In this document: positions 44,730-56,700 of the stretch, one piece after another
Layout of the letters: the number at the start of each line of letters is the position of its first letter
How positions within the stretch are numbered: position 1 is the first letter of the stretch
Notes under the pieces: generated by a model
Database searches by the model: none
Told to the model about the DNA's origin: nothing
Seen by the model: only the letters and a program-made list of their open reading frames with translations
Source: Bolinopsis microptera
Lineage: Eukaryota > Ctenophora > Tentaculata > Lobata > Bolinopsidae
Direction of reading: 5' to 3'
DNA length: 64,000 nt
NCBI RefSeq assembly: GCF_026151205.1
Contig: NC_087077.1
Coordinates: 19,589,975 to 19,653,974, forward strand
Position numbers and translations under genes: made by a program

Positions 44730-47700
44730 CTGTAACAATTACTCGGATTATTTGGAGCCTTTATACTGATATATATTTTATAATAATATATAATATAATA
44801 ATGGTAATTGATTTGCTTCCTTTGAATTTACTGGGCCGCGCTCAGCCTGTCATTCCGCCTAATCTCTATGTTTATAAACATGATAGCCTGAGGTCCCCAG
44901 GTAACCTTTGAATTAGAAAGTATTCATGCTTGATAAGACCAATGAAATATGATAAAAATGCGCGCGCGGCTTTATTTAAAGATCTACGATAGCATAGTTT
45001 TATCAATAAACTATGATTCGGTGTTCGCGCGCGGGGAAGTTAGCTAGGAATGCTTCAGCTTGAGGGAACGCTTGAACGAATGAATTGAAGTCTATCGGAG
45101 ACAAACAAACCTTTGTTCCAGTTGAAATATAATTGAGGAGATTCGATGATAGTGTTAAACAGTGTGGTATTAGAAAAGTAGAATATCGAGACAAACAACT
45201 GCTTCACCATGGCGCTGTTCAGCTTACAGTTATTACCTGAAATCATTGAGTTTAAGAATGTGCATTCTCTAAATCTAGCCAGACCAAGAAGGAGACTGGA
45301 GAATCCCCAAAACTGGGCGAAATTCGTAAAATACCTCAAAAAACGTAGGTTACTCACTCAAAGTGTGAAACTTCTGGAGCAACTGAACCAAGACTTTAAC
45401 TCCGGGCCCGATGTTAGTCAGATTCTGTCGAGCGGTATTTCGTCTGCAGCCTGGGCTGTTCGGGTTTCCTGAAAACTTTACCGCGTTCCTGAAATATTTG
45501 TCATTTAAGGATGAGGTAAGACTGTAACACAGGTAAAGATATTGTGCATACCAAGTGGGCAGAGAATTCCATTATGTCACGGACAACAATACGTAATGTT
45601 TATTTTTATTTGCAGTAAATTCACTGACCCGTGCTCATATCGATAAGATTGCATTGTCTCACACTAGGAGAACAAATCAAATCTGACTTTACTTAAATTA
45701 GAACCTGGTAAAATACACCGTCCTGAATAACTGTCGGGTAGCACGTACATAATACCATAAAGTGGGGTAGAACATAAGAACACGTGTTAACCACGTGTTA
45801 ACCACGTCTCCAGATAACTGAAACACGTGTTAACCACGTGTTAACCACGTGTTAACCACGTGTTAACCACGTGTTAACCACGTGTTAACCACGTGTTAAC
45901 CACGTGTTAACCACGTGTTAACCACGTGTCCAGATAACTGAAACACGTGTTAACCACGTGTTAACCACGTGTTAACCACGTGTTAACCACGTAAAACTAG
46001 GACTCATATTTCAGTGTTACAATAATATTGTACTTTGTTACTAAATTAAGTGAGCAGCTTAAATCCAATTTCCACAACGTGTTGATATAAAACACAGCTA
46101 TCCTGCGAATCAGCTAATTAAAAGTGGTGCATTACTGATGTGTCATGTATGTCAAACCAGCTCACTAACAAGCCGCATATTATGTTTATTTTATGCAATA
46201 TATGTGGCAGTACTGACATAGTAACTGGTTAATTTCATTGCAGAAATACTGACCTTAGTTAGAAGCTACAAGTGTAATAGTGTACTACCTACTAACTATT
46301 GAGTTAGTGTAACTAAGGTAAGGTCCTACAGAGTCCAAAGTAAGCTCTAGTGTGAAACATTTCCCAATAACAGTTAAATTTGCAGTTCTAGTGTAATATA
46401 AAGGTAATAAAGCAGCCCCGTGGTACAATAAGTTAGCTGACAAATACTGACAAGGAACATTTCCTAATAACAGTTACTATCTTCTAGACTACCCCTACTA
46501 TAAGTAACACTTGCCAGTAACTAAGTTACTAAGTAACTGGTAACTAGTAACCAGCTACTGGTAGTCACTGGTAACAACTTATTAGTAACCAGATACTTGT
46601 CACTACTTCACTAGTAACTCTCTTGTAAACTACAGTACTGAACAGTAACCCTGATATTTGAGTATACTCACTGCATGATGATATCAGTAATCTCGTCCGC
46701 ACTTAGACTAGCACCACCGGCCGGACTGCTGCGTGTCGCGCCCAACAACTGCCGCTCTGTGCCCGTCAGACTCTCGCTGCGCGGCCTGTCCTTCGTCATC
46801 TTGCGCTTGCGCGTGGGAGCTAGGTAGGGCACACTCCATCTCCTCTTCTCTGAGGAAACAAGGTTTTTTAGAAGGTTTATTGTGGGAATTATATTCGCTT
46901 CTATATAAGAGTTGAATGTACAAATATTAAAGCATGTCAGTCTAAATATACAAATTAAATATATAAATTAAAAATGGGTCACACATCTGCTTACCCCGTT
47001 CAGTCGGAGGAGGAGAAGAAGGTATTTCCTCCTTTACAGGCGCGTCCTCCTCAACAGAAGAGAGAACACTAGAAGAAACAGGAGCGTCCTGACAGGAGCC
47101 ACTAGTAGAGACAGGGACTCCGTCACTGGGGACCTCTGTAGAGGGCTTAGAGGGTGGGAGGAGGGGGACCGGGTCTAGGATACTAGGCAGCAGCTCGTAT
47201 ACCATCTGAGAAAGTGGTGTTAGTTTTAGGGGGGATTAACTCTATAAGAATAGATATGTAAAACTAGTTTCATAGGATTGGAGTGTTCAGTTCTTATAAT
47301 ATAATGTACAGACTATAAACATTAAACACAATATCCACTACTCGACAGTAACGTACCTTAGCTGAGTGATAAGCAATGTGCTCGTACATGGGAACAGCTA
47401 GTTTCTCTATCTCGTTCACTATCTTATCATCTGTTAGAAGAGGGTTCTCTCTTAAGTAGTGTACTATCTCTAGTGTGCTGGAGAGCAGCTTAACCATCGG
47501 CTTCAGGAAACTTGTAGCACTCTTTCTAAGAGGAAGGAGGTTAATATTCATTGATAGTTTTAAATCTGTGGACGACAACAGTTTGTACGTCTCTTCACAC
47601 GAGACTTGTATATGATATTATGTTAGAGTTGGATTGAATCCACAACTTACTTCTGATTAGGATTGCAAGTATTGAGGAGCTCAGCAGCTTTCTGCTGCAC

Positions 47701-50700
47701 CACTTTAGCCAGCAGTTCTATTCTATCTCTACTATACTCGAGTAACTCTGTCATTTCAGCAGGTGTGAAGTGCTCGAACGCGTGACGTAGACTCATGATA
47801 GTGAGCCGCGCGCACGCTAGCACGTTCTTGTTGCAGAGAGTGTCGTAGTCCAGGATACTGTCTAGTAGTACTTGTCTGTGTTCCTGTAGAATAGTGCGGT
47901 TTTAATACAGCTGATAATACATATACAGGACCTTAAATAGAGGCCCTTACATAGAGGCCCTTACATAGTGCCAACAACCGTTTTATCGTCATTATTATAT
48001 TGATCACCCATGTTATAATCGTGAGTGGCAACAAATCTATTAAAAGTATGACATGTGATCGTCTACCACATACCCGTTCATCTCAAAAGTTGCACAATAT
48101 TCCCAGAAATTGACGCAAAGTTTCAGCAAGGATAATTGAATTACCCTCCATGTTGATTATTGACAGAACCACCCACGCTCCAAGTATTAAACATTTGTCA
48201 ACATTTGTCGGAAAGAGTGAGATTTATAATTTCACTAAACAGAGCCTGTGTTAAATAAAGCAAGACTAACCATGTAGAATATAAAGCGGGGCTCAGCGTG
48301 TTGGTGTATAATAGTGCTCATGTTATTGAGTTCCGGGGAGAGGGAGGTAAGGGTGCCTGTAGAGAGAGTCCTCTGTGTATCTGGTGATCCTATCTCTGTG
48401 GAGATAATGTTATTAGTTATTACATGGTTACCAGGTTACCAGGTTACCAGGTTACCAGGTTACCAGGTTACCAGGTTACCAGGTTACCAGGCTATCAGGT
48501 TACCAGGTTACTATGTTACCAGGTTACCAGGATATCAGGTTACCAGGTTACTAGGTTACCAGGTTACCGAGGGAGGAATGTTAGGTATTATAATGCAGCC
48601 AAGTAGTTCTAGACCAACAGGAACAAGTTTATACTTAATCTAATGTTTCGTCTGGTTTTTGTAGCTTTCAATTTTGATGACAACATCGAACTAAACGTCC
48701 ATCTCTTTAACTGTTAACAGTTGTAAAATTCTGAGGAAACTCTACATACAATCTGAGGAAAATATTAACTGAACTGACACGCACAGCTACAGGCGAACAG
48801 ATTAGGAGTCGGATAGACGGCCTATGACATAAAACCGACCTTAATACCAGACTCAAAAAGTCAAAATGTAAAACTGTAAAAAGTTAAACTCATCGCGGAT
48901 ATGTTAAACACAGGGTTACATCATATTAAATTGACGAAAACATGACATAGTTTTACTAAGGTAAGAGAACAACTCTGCAGTAATTCATATTATTACATTT
49001 AATTAAAAAAAGGAGACAAGTAAACAAGACTGTCGACATATAGAGTCAAATTAAGATAGTACCTGGAGAAGGAACATCATTATCAATAGCTTCTTTGAAG
49101 ATGAACTTGTAGTGTTTGCCGATGTCGAAGGACTGCCCGCACTTTAAATCCGTTTTCTTAGACCCGTTACAGAGCATACATTTGGGACCTGAATATAGTG
49201 GGTTAGTTATATATAATAGCTATAATTATAGGCTACACTCGTGCAACAACTTTATAAAATATCTTCCACAGATCAAATTTAAAACTATAAAAAGAGAAAG
49301 TGAAACAGAAAACAAGTGAAAGTGAAAATGAAACTGACCTGATAGCATGATAGAGCGCTCCACAGTCTCGTTAGTGTGAATAACAATAACGCTCCCAGTG
49401 TAGGATGGTTGGGGTGGAGTGCCCAGAGATATGAACCGTGTTTCTCCCTCTGATAACGGGTAAATCACGTGATCTAACTCTCTGTCAAACCTACAGACGG
49501 AGATGTTATAGTCAGTAATATTAGTAATATTAGTAATATTAGTAATATTAGTAATATTAGTAATATTACTAATATTAGTAATATTAGTAATATTAGTAAT
49601 ATTAGTAATATTACTAATATTAGTAATATTAGTAATATTAGTAATATTAGTAATATTACTAATATTAGTTTATCAGCCGGGGATCCCACCCTGACTATCC
49701 ACTAGATTGGGGTACTGTTCGATATATTAAATGTAACATCAGTGTGTGTGGGTTTGTTAGATTCTATCACATGGGAGGTGGTGGACACATTGTTAAGCCA
49801 GATAGTGCTGATAAACACAGTTCACATTGTTATTATATAAACCCTTTCTTACACCTTTCTTTTTTAGTGTGATCCAGTGCTGACTAATTGTAGCGTGATT
49901 AACCAATTCTCATAATATAAAACTAACTCGTTAAGTCGTTAGTAATAAAAACAATAGTCCCACTTTGTAGAGTAGTTCTATTAATAGCCCCGTAACACGC
50001 TACCAGAATAACACTAACTAATTGGTAGACTAAACACTGTGTAAAACACACATAGAGAGTACTGCAAGCTGAAAACTAAGACTGGAGAAAGGGGATGAAA
50101 CAGAACGGGGCGAAATCCTGGAGCTAATAAACTGTATTAATTCATTATTATTCAACCAATGAAACTAGATAAATGCAATTTATTTATCGCTTTAAAATGA
50201 AATGTCGCCACGTATACTGCCACAAATCCTACCAAACCTCTCTTTAATGTTTTAATGTACCGAAAACTGAGAGAGATTACAAAGAAACTGCAACTCAAAG
50301 AACACACACACAGAGGGAACTAAAGGATCAGAGTAATGAGATTTAACCCATTAGAAGTGCTCGCGTATTATCAGCACTGTGGTTACCAGCTAATATGAGG
50401 AGTATTACAGTAACCACAGAGTAAGCCGGGTAAAGTAGTGGTTGTTTACAGGCTTCAGACGGGGTATAGTGCTCATAGTCACTACTTGTGGGGCTATAAT
50501 AGTCACTACTTGTGGGGCTATAATACTCACTACTTGTGGGGCTATAATAGTCACTACTTGTGGGGCTATAATAGTCACTACTTGTGGGGCTATAATACTC
50601 ACTACTTGTGGGGCTATAATACTCACTACTTGTGGGGCTATAATACTCACTACTTGTGGGGCTATAATAGTCACTACTTGTGGGGCTATAATACTCACTA

Positions 50701-53700
50701 CTTGTGGGGCTATAATACTCACTACTTGTGGGGCTATAATAGTCACTACTTGTGGGGCTATAATACTCACTACTTGTGGGGCTATAATACTCACTACTTG
50801 TGGGGCTATAATACTCACTACTTGTGGGGCTATAATACTCACTACTTGTGGGGCTATAATACTCACTACTTGTGGGGCTATGATACTCACTACTTGTAAC
50901 GAGGGTCTGTACTCTGTATTAGGGTTGTGTGAGCAGTTGTTTAGATTATGTGCCCTGTTTTTATCACTTCATTTAGTAAGGTACAATTGGGAATGGTGGG
51001 ATGGTTGACGGGTCACATGACGGGGTCACATGACGGGGTCACATACCGTGACAAAATGTCAAGGGTCCACTAAAATCATACAGTTATATCAGACTGCAAT
51101 AGAGTAGGTTTCTTATCTTATCTTGTAACTGTTATCAGTGGTAATATATATATATATACTGGGTCAGTTCACTAACACTTACATCAAGTTAGTTTTAAGT
51201 AATATTTCTTAAATAAATAGAAGCAGTAGTTAATTTTATTTAATCACAGTTGTGATCCGTGATGGAAATAGGCGATATTTGCTGAAATCCTACACTATAA
51301 ATAATTATTGATGTACAATGTATGGGGTTGAGAAACTTATGTTTGTTTTTTTGGGGACCAGCTTTTGGTAATATAATATGGTGTACTTTAGTGTAAACTG
51401 TGAAGTGTATAATGTACCATGTACATTGTACGATAATTGAATGTACATTGTATACAATTCTAATGTAAGTAGGAACCAGAGTTGTATACTGATACATGTT
51501 CACTGTTCAGTAATAACTGGTGACAGCACACTGCACACTGTACAGCACATCACCACTCTAAGAGTGACGTGGTACAATGTAAAGGTTAACTAAATATAAC
51601 ACCCAACATGGTGTAGTCACCATGGTAATCACCATGGTAACGGTAACCTTGGTAACTGTGTACTCACGCCTGAATGAGTATCAAGAAAGGCTTGTCCGGG
51701 TGGTGGTGTAGTCCTGTAGCTTGCTTTATCGTCTCCTGCTTTATCGTCTCCTGTTTGCTATCCTGAAACAATATCCCCCATTATCATTACATCACTCTAG
51801 GGTAGTATAGTGAGACTGTGAGGGTACTGTGATTATAGATACCAGCCAGGCGCCAGGTCAGACTTGCCGGACACAGTTATCCAGTAATACTCACAGTGGT
51901 GGGAAATAAACCAGGGTGATAGTGCCAGGGTGATAGTGCCAGGGTGATATTGCCAGGGTGATATTGCCAGGGTGATATTGCCAGGGTGTAACTTATAAAG
52001 TGGTTGTAAGTTGAACATTTAGTGGTTATAAGTGGTAAAGTTGAACTTTTAAAGATTTAATAAAAGAGAACCCTTTCAGAGTGAATAAATAAATAAAATA
52101 AGTTTGAACGAATGATGTCTCTGTGCGGGGCCCTATGTTTCGCCACACTGGTTCATGCTCACTTACCACTTAATATCCTCTAAATATATGTCTACTCAGC
52201 TATAGTTCAGCACATATTTATGTTAGTATGGTAAGGATTCCAACCAATATTGTAGGGTCATAAACTTAATGCACATTCACTACTCAAATATTCGCAGAAA
52301 TTTAACATAATATTTTATATGTGCTGTAAAGTCCGAGGTATTAGCGTTTGGTAACTGGAGCCTACAAACAAATACTGCAAATACACGTAGGAATTTGCCG
52401 CGGATAAGTACTACTGCTAGTAGTAGCATATAACTTGATATACTATAACATACCTTCTCAGAGAGGAAACAGCAGCCCCTTAACACATCATACAGTGTCT
52501 TCATCACAATAATAAGAGTTTTAACGTCTTCTAGTTCCCCTTTGAACTGATACATTAAACCAGCCCTGGTAACCCTGGTAACTGCCCTGGTAACAGCTCT
52601 AAACAACAAGAAACAGGAACCGGAGAGCAGTGAGGAATGTAGAGCAAACAAGCAGAGACTGCAAAAAGATAAAGACAAGTCTTACACCACGATTACAGCT
52701 GCTGAGAGTGCCAAATATAGCGTCTTATGTAAGTGAGATCCCACTAGTTAAAGTAGCAGCAATGTTTCACTGCTGCGCTATTACCCAATTTCTAACGGTT
52801 AAAGTGACTACACTCTCTAGGAATCTAGACACCTTGGGTCGCATATTTCAGTAAATTCCGTGCAATCTGCCTGGAGACCTTGATACGGTCTTGGAGTCCA
52901 GCCAACTACTCAGACATACCATTACTACTCAGACAAGAACCACAGTCTGGATTCCACCCTCTGGGAAATCTGATATCTTACACCGTATATTCCCACACTA
53001 ATGACTCTGCTTTACGACACTCCCGTCATTTTGGGAACTAACGTTAGTTTAACTCATGCTAGCCGCGCGTTTCAGCGACTACTACAGTCACTACAGTAGC
53101 TATGCTACTTTACCTTAGTGTCTTTAATGGATGTATCTAAGTTTAATAGATATTGAGATGAAACCTACGAAGTGGAAATGTATGAATCTGAAAACTGTGC
53201 TAGAGTTATCTTTACAAGGCTGTCTCTATATTTGTTGTATAGAAACTGTACTTCAGTGTAAGTGTTAGTTCAATTGTAACTGTGATTAACAGTTTGTCAT
53301 TAAACTAACTACAACACTACAAATACATTACATTTATTGAGTATTGTGGGATGGTTTTAACCAGGAGGAGCACAGTGGGAAACCATTATGACATTAAGCA
53401 AAAAATCGACTTTCTATAAATGTTTTGAATTTAACGTTATTTCATAGTCAAAATTTAGGGGAATTCAGAGCAAAAAACCGTTTTCAAAAACATCAAAAGC
53501 CCTTTTCGCAGTCGCGCTATGAATTTTGAGGAAAAAAGAGGTAGGCAAAATTTCGGTTTTTTCAGTGAAATTTTGCCTGTTTTGACATTTTAGCCCTCCA
53601 AAAGGAACTTATGTGCCACAATGGAGGCTATATTGTCATGTTTAGGCAAAGAATCATCCTTCTAATGTTTTTTAACCTATGAAAATTGAAGTTTTGGTTG

Positions 53701-56700
53701 ATTTTTGATGCGCGAGCGAAAAAATTACGCTTTTTCAGCCAAATTTTTGACAAAAATGGGCATAAAAAGTTGTGAGCACACCATAGCACGCCTCAAAACA
53801 CTATTGCATGTGAAACTAGACACTATTTTGAGGCAAACCCAACTCTGCAACCTGCGGCACTATGTGGCACTTTTTTTACAGAGCGCTTTGAAAATCTTTG
53901 ACGTGTAGAAAATGTGCAATTTTTGCCTATTGCTAGTTGATACTTAAATGGTCAAAAATTGCGTCTAGGAATACATTTAGAGCTTCAAAACATATCTAAA
54001 TGTATTCTTAGGCTATAGGTAAGCCTAAGAACATACCCTTAAGTCAAAATCTAGCAAAATGTAGCAAAAATCTAATAAAAACTCAAATTTTATGATCAAA
54101 ACAGTCATTTTGGTGGATTTTTGGACCAAAAAACCCTCTTATTTTGCATTTTAAAATTCAGATTTTGTCAGAATTGGACCATTTTAGTGTCAAATTGTAG
54201 CTAGCAGTGAGCTGAAGACAATGAAATAATAATTTAACCCATTAGGGACGATAGGGTCGTTTTTATGACCCACCTTTTCTAGACGAAAAACCAAATTACT
54301 AAACGCTATAACGAATCTATGGCATATATACTCAAAATTTATTGGGCTTCATTATATGTAGCCCAATAAATTTTGAGCATATATGCTATAGATTCGTTAT
54401 AGCGTTTAGTAATTTGGTTTTTCGTCTAGAAAAGGTGGGTCTTAAAAACGACCCTATCGTCCCTAATGGGTTAAGGTCTTAAAGTATTTTATAATTGGAT
54501 AATTTGGTGAATTTCGAGGCTAAAACGGCAGATTTTCCAAGATTTTCCAAAATTTCGCCAATTTTTTTCCTTAAAAACTTCAATTTTTACCCTACAACGA
54601 CAAATTTGGTACCGGAAGAAAGCTCTCGGAGAGCTCATAACCACAGAATACATTTTAAAGACATGGGAATTGAAAATTTTGTGCAAATCCACAAAAAGGG
54701 CTTCCCTCTGTCCTCAAAATTTAGGGGGCCTGAACCCTAAAAATTGTGATGGTATCAATTTCAAAACCATTTAGTGCAAGTTGTTTGATATGGAATATCT
54801 CGAAATTATGTGTACTTATGATTAAAACCAAAATAAATAAGCAAAATAGCATTTCTAGGCTTTTATCAGCCATTTTACTGGCCAAAACATGTTAAAATAA
54901 GGCGATTTTTGTCATTTTCCATAAAATATTTCAAAATTTTCATGAAAATCGATTTTTTTTTCCGATGATACCCCCACCCAAACATCTGGGGAGGTGTTTC
55001 AGACATGTTCCGGGTCAATTGAACTTCAAAAAATAACGTATGGTGAATAAATCGTCAATTATAGCTTAATGTCATAATGGAGGCTGTAAATTTCCCACTG
55101 TGAGGAGTAGCTAGTCCACACTACTCATTCGTTCAGTAACTTTACAGCCCACTTCAGAAACCCAGATTTTATTTTAAATCTGATTCTAGTAACTATTACA
55201 GGTGTGTATAATAAACTGTGTGTATAATATTAGACTATCATAATAGAGTAGGAGGAGCATGTGTCATGACGTCACACCACGTGTCATGACGTCACACCAC
55301 GTGGCTTGAGTTGGATTCTAGTAACTATTACAGGTGTGTATAATAAACTGTGTGTATAATATTAGACTATTTAATATTAGACTATGTTTTTAAAGTAGGA
55401 GGAGCAAAGTTAGCCGCGTTCAGTGATTCAGTCTAGTTGGAGAAATATTAGTAATATTTAGTAATATTTAATAATATTACAGTTTGACATGGCTGGGCAC
55501 TTTCTAAGTAGTAACAAGTCTGTCTAATACGGGGTAAGAAGAGCTATAATAACTCTGAAGTAGGAAGAAGTGGAATAACTTTGAAGTAGGAAGAAGTGGA
55601 ATAACTCTGAAGTAGGAAGAAGTGGAATAACTCTGAAGTAGGAAGAAGTGGAATAACTCTGAAGTAGGAAGAAGTGGAATAAATCTGAAATGTGAAGTAG
55701 TAGGATAAATCTGAAATTTGAAGAAGTAGGATAACTTACCATGGGAGAGGCGGGTGAAGTAGGAGAGGGGGTGGAGTCAGAGGAGGATGGAGTCTTGTAT
55801 CTTAGTTCTAACCGTGTACTCTCCATCTCCTGTAAATATAAGATATTACTTTTACATTATTTTAAATTAAATAAGATAATTAAATAACTTAAATAAAAGA
55901 ATATCAATATGTTGTGAAGTGTTACCTAGCATGTGTGAAGCTTGTAAAGGATATTAGAATTAACGCTTCAATAACATTATCAGGTGCTAATGATATTAAT
56001 TAACTAATTACATTAATTAAAATTATTAACTTCTGCTAATAACTTGCCTGGGTACTCAGGGTGGCTCGGGTAACTTTTCTTAACAGTTTTAATTGCATCT
56101 AAATACAGTTACTAGTTGAACAAAGTGAACTACGAAAATATTACGCCACTTTTAAACGGATAAATTTCAAAGATCTTAAATATGTATGATGTAATGAAGC
56201 CTAGCACATTAAAAATTTTATTTTAATTTAAACTACAAAACCCAACAAGTTAATTTATTTAATTTTCTACAACCATTAAATTAAAGATCAAGGGTACCCC
56301 GCACTTGAATGATTTAGTTTTATAAAACCACTAAAATAAAGAGCACAACGAATTTGACCAAGAGAGTTGGTACCGAGAGAACTGATTTAAGATACTGGAT
56401 AGTGGATATGCGAGGTTGAATCTCGAATATTTATTATGACAAGTTGATCAAACTGGGCTCTGATGGTTTAAACGATCTCAGAGTTTAGAAATCAACTCCT
56501 TAGTTAATCTTATACGTCACCCTTAGTGAGATACAGCCATATTGACACCTAAATAAGGCTCTAAAACTAGGTCTATAAATAAATAGGTCTATAAATAGAT
56601 GAAATGAGAAACAAGTTCATGCCTAACTGAATATCACTAAAAAAAAGGCTATATACGGTACTTTAAATAAAAACAGACACAGAGGTTCTGAGGAGCAGTG

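Noticed and set aside
45209..45472. Plus-strand frame MALFSLQLLPEIIEF
   Set aside because: Antisense to RADIL exons 14 and 15, which have splice signals, phase agreement and DIL similarity on the minus strand.
45469..45472. Inner TTTTCAG acceptor for RADIL exon 14
   Set aside because: It would shift the phase against exon 13; the outer AATATTTCAG acceptor keeps the frame.
47526..47570. Upstream CCACAG acceptor for RADIL exon 11
   Set aside because: Gives the wrong phase with exon 10; the pyrimidine-rich CTTAG acceptor fits.
49474..49689. Hydrophobic ILLILLVIL minus-strand frame, membrane-protein-like
   Set aside because: Translation of the AATATTAGT array; its first residues are not linked to any exon.
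50405..51008. Three long open frames over the 24-bp array (SIIAPQVV, HYLWGYNT, LTTCGAII)
   Set aside because: A 24-bp period keeps frames open on both strands; no start context, no domains, and it lies in an intron.
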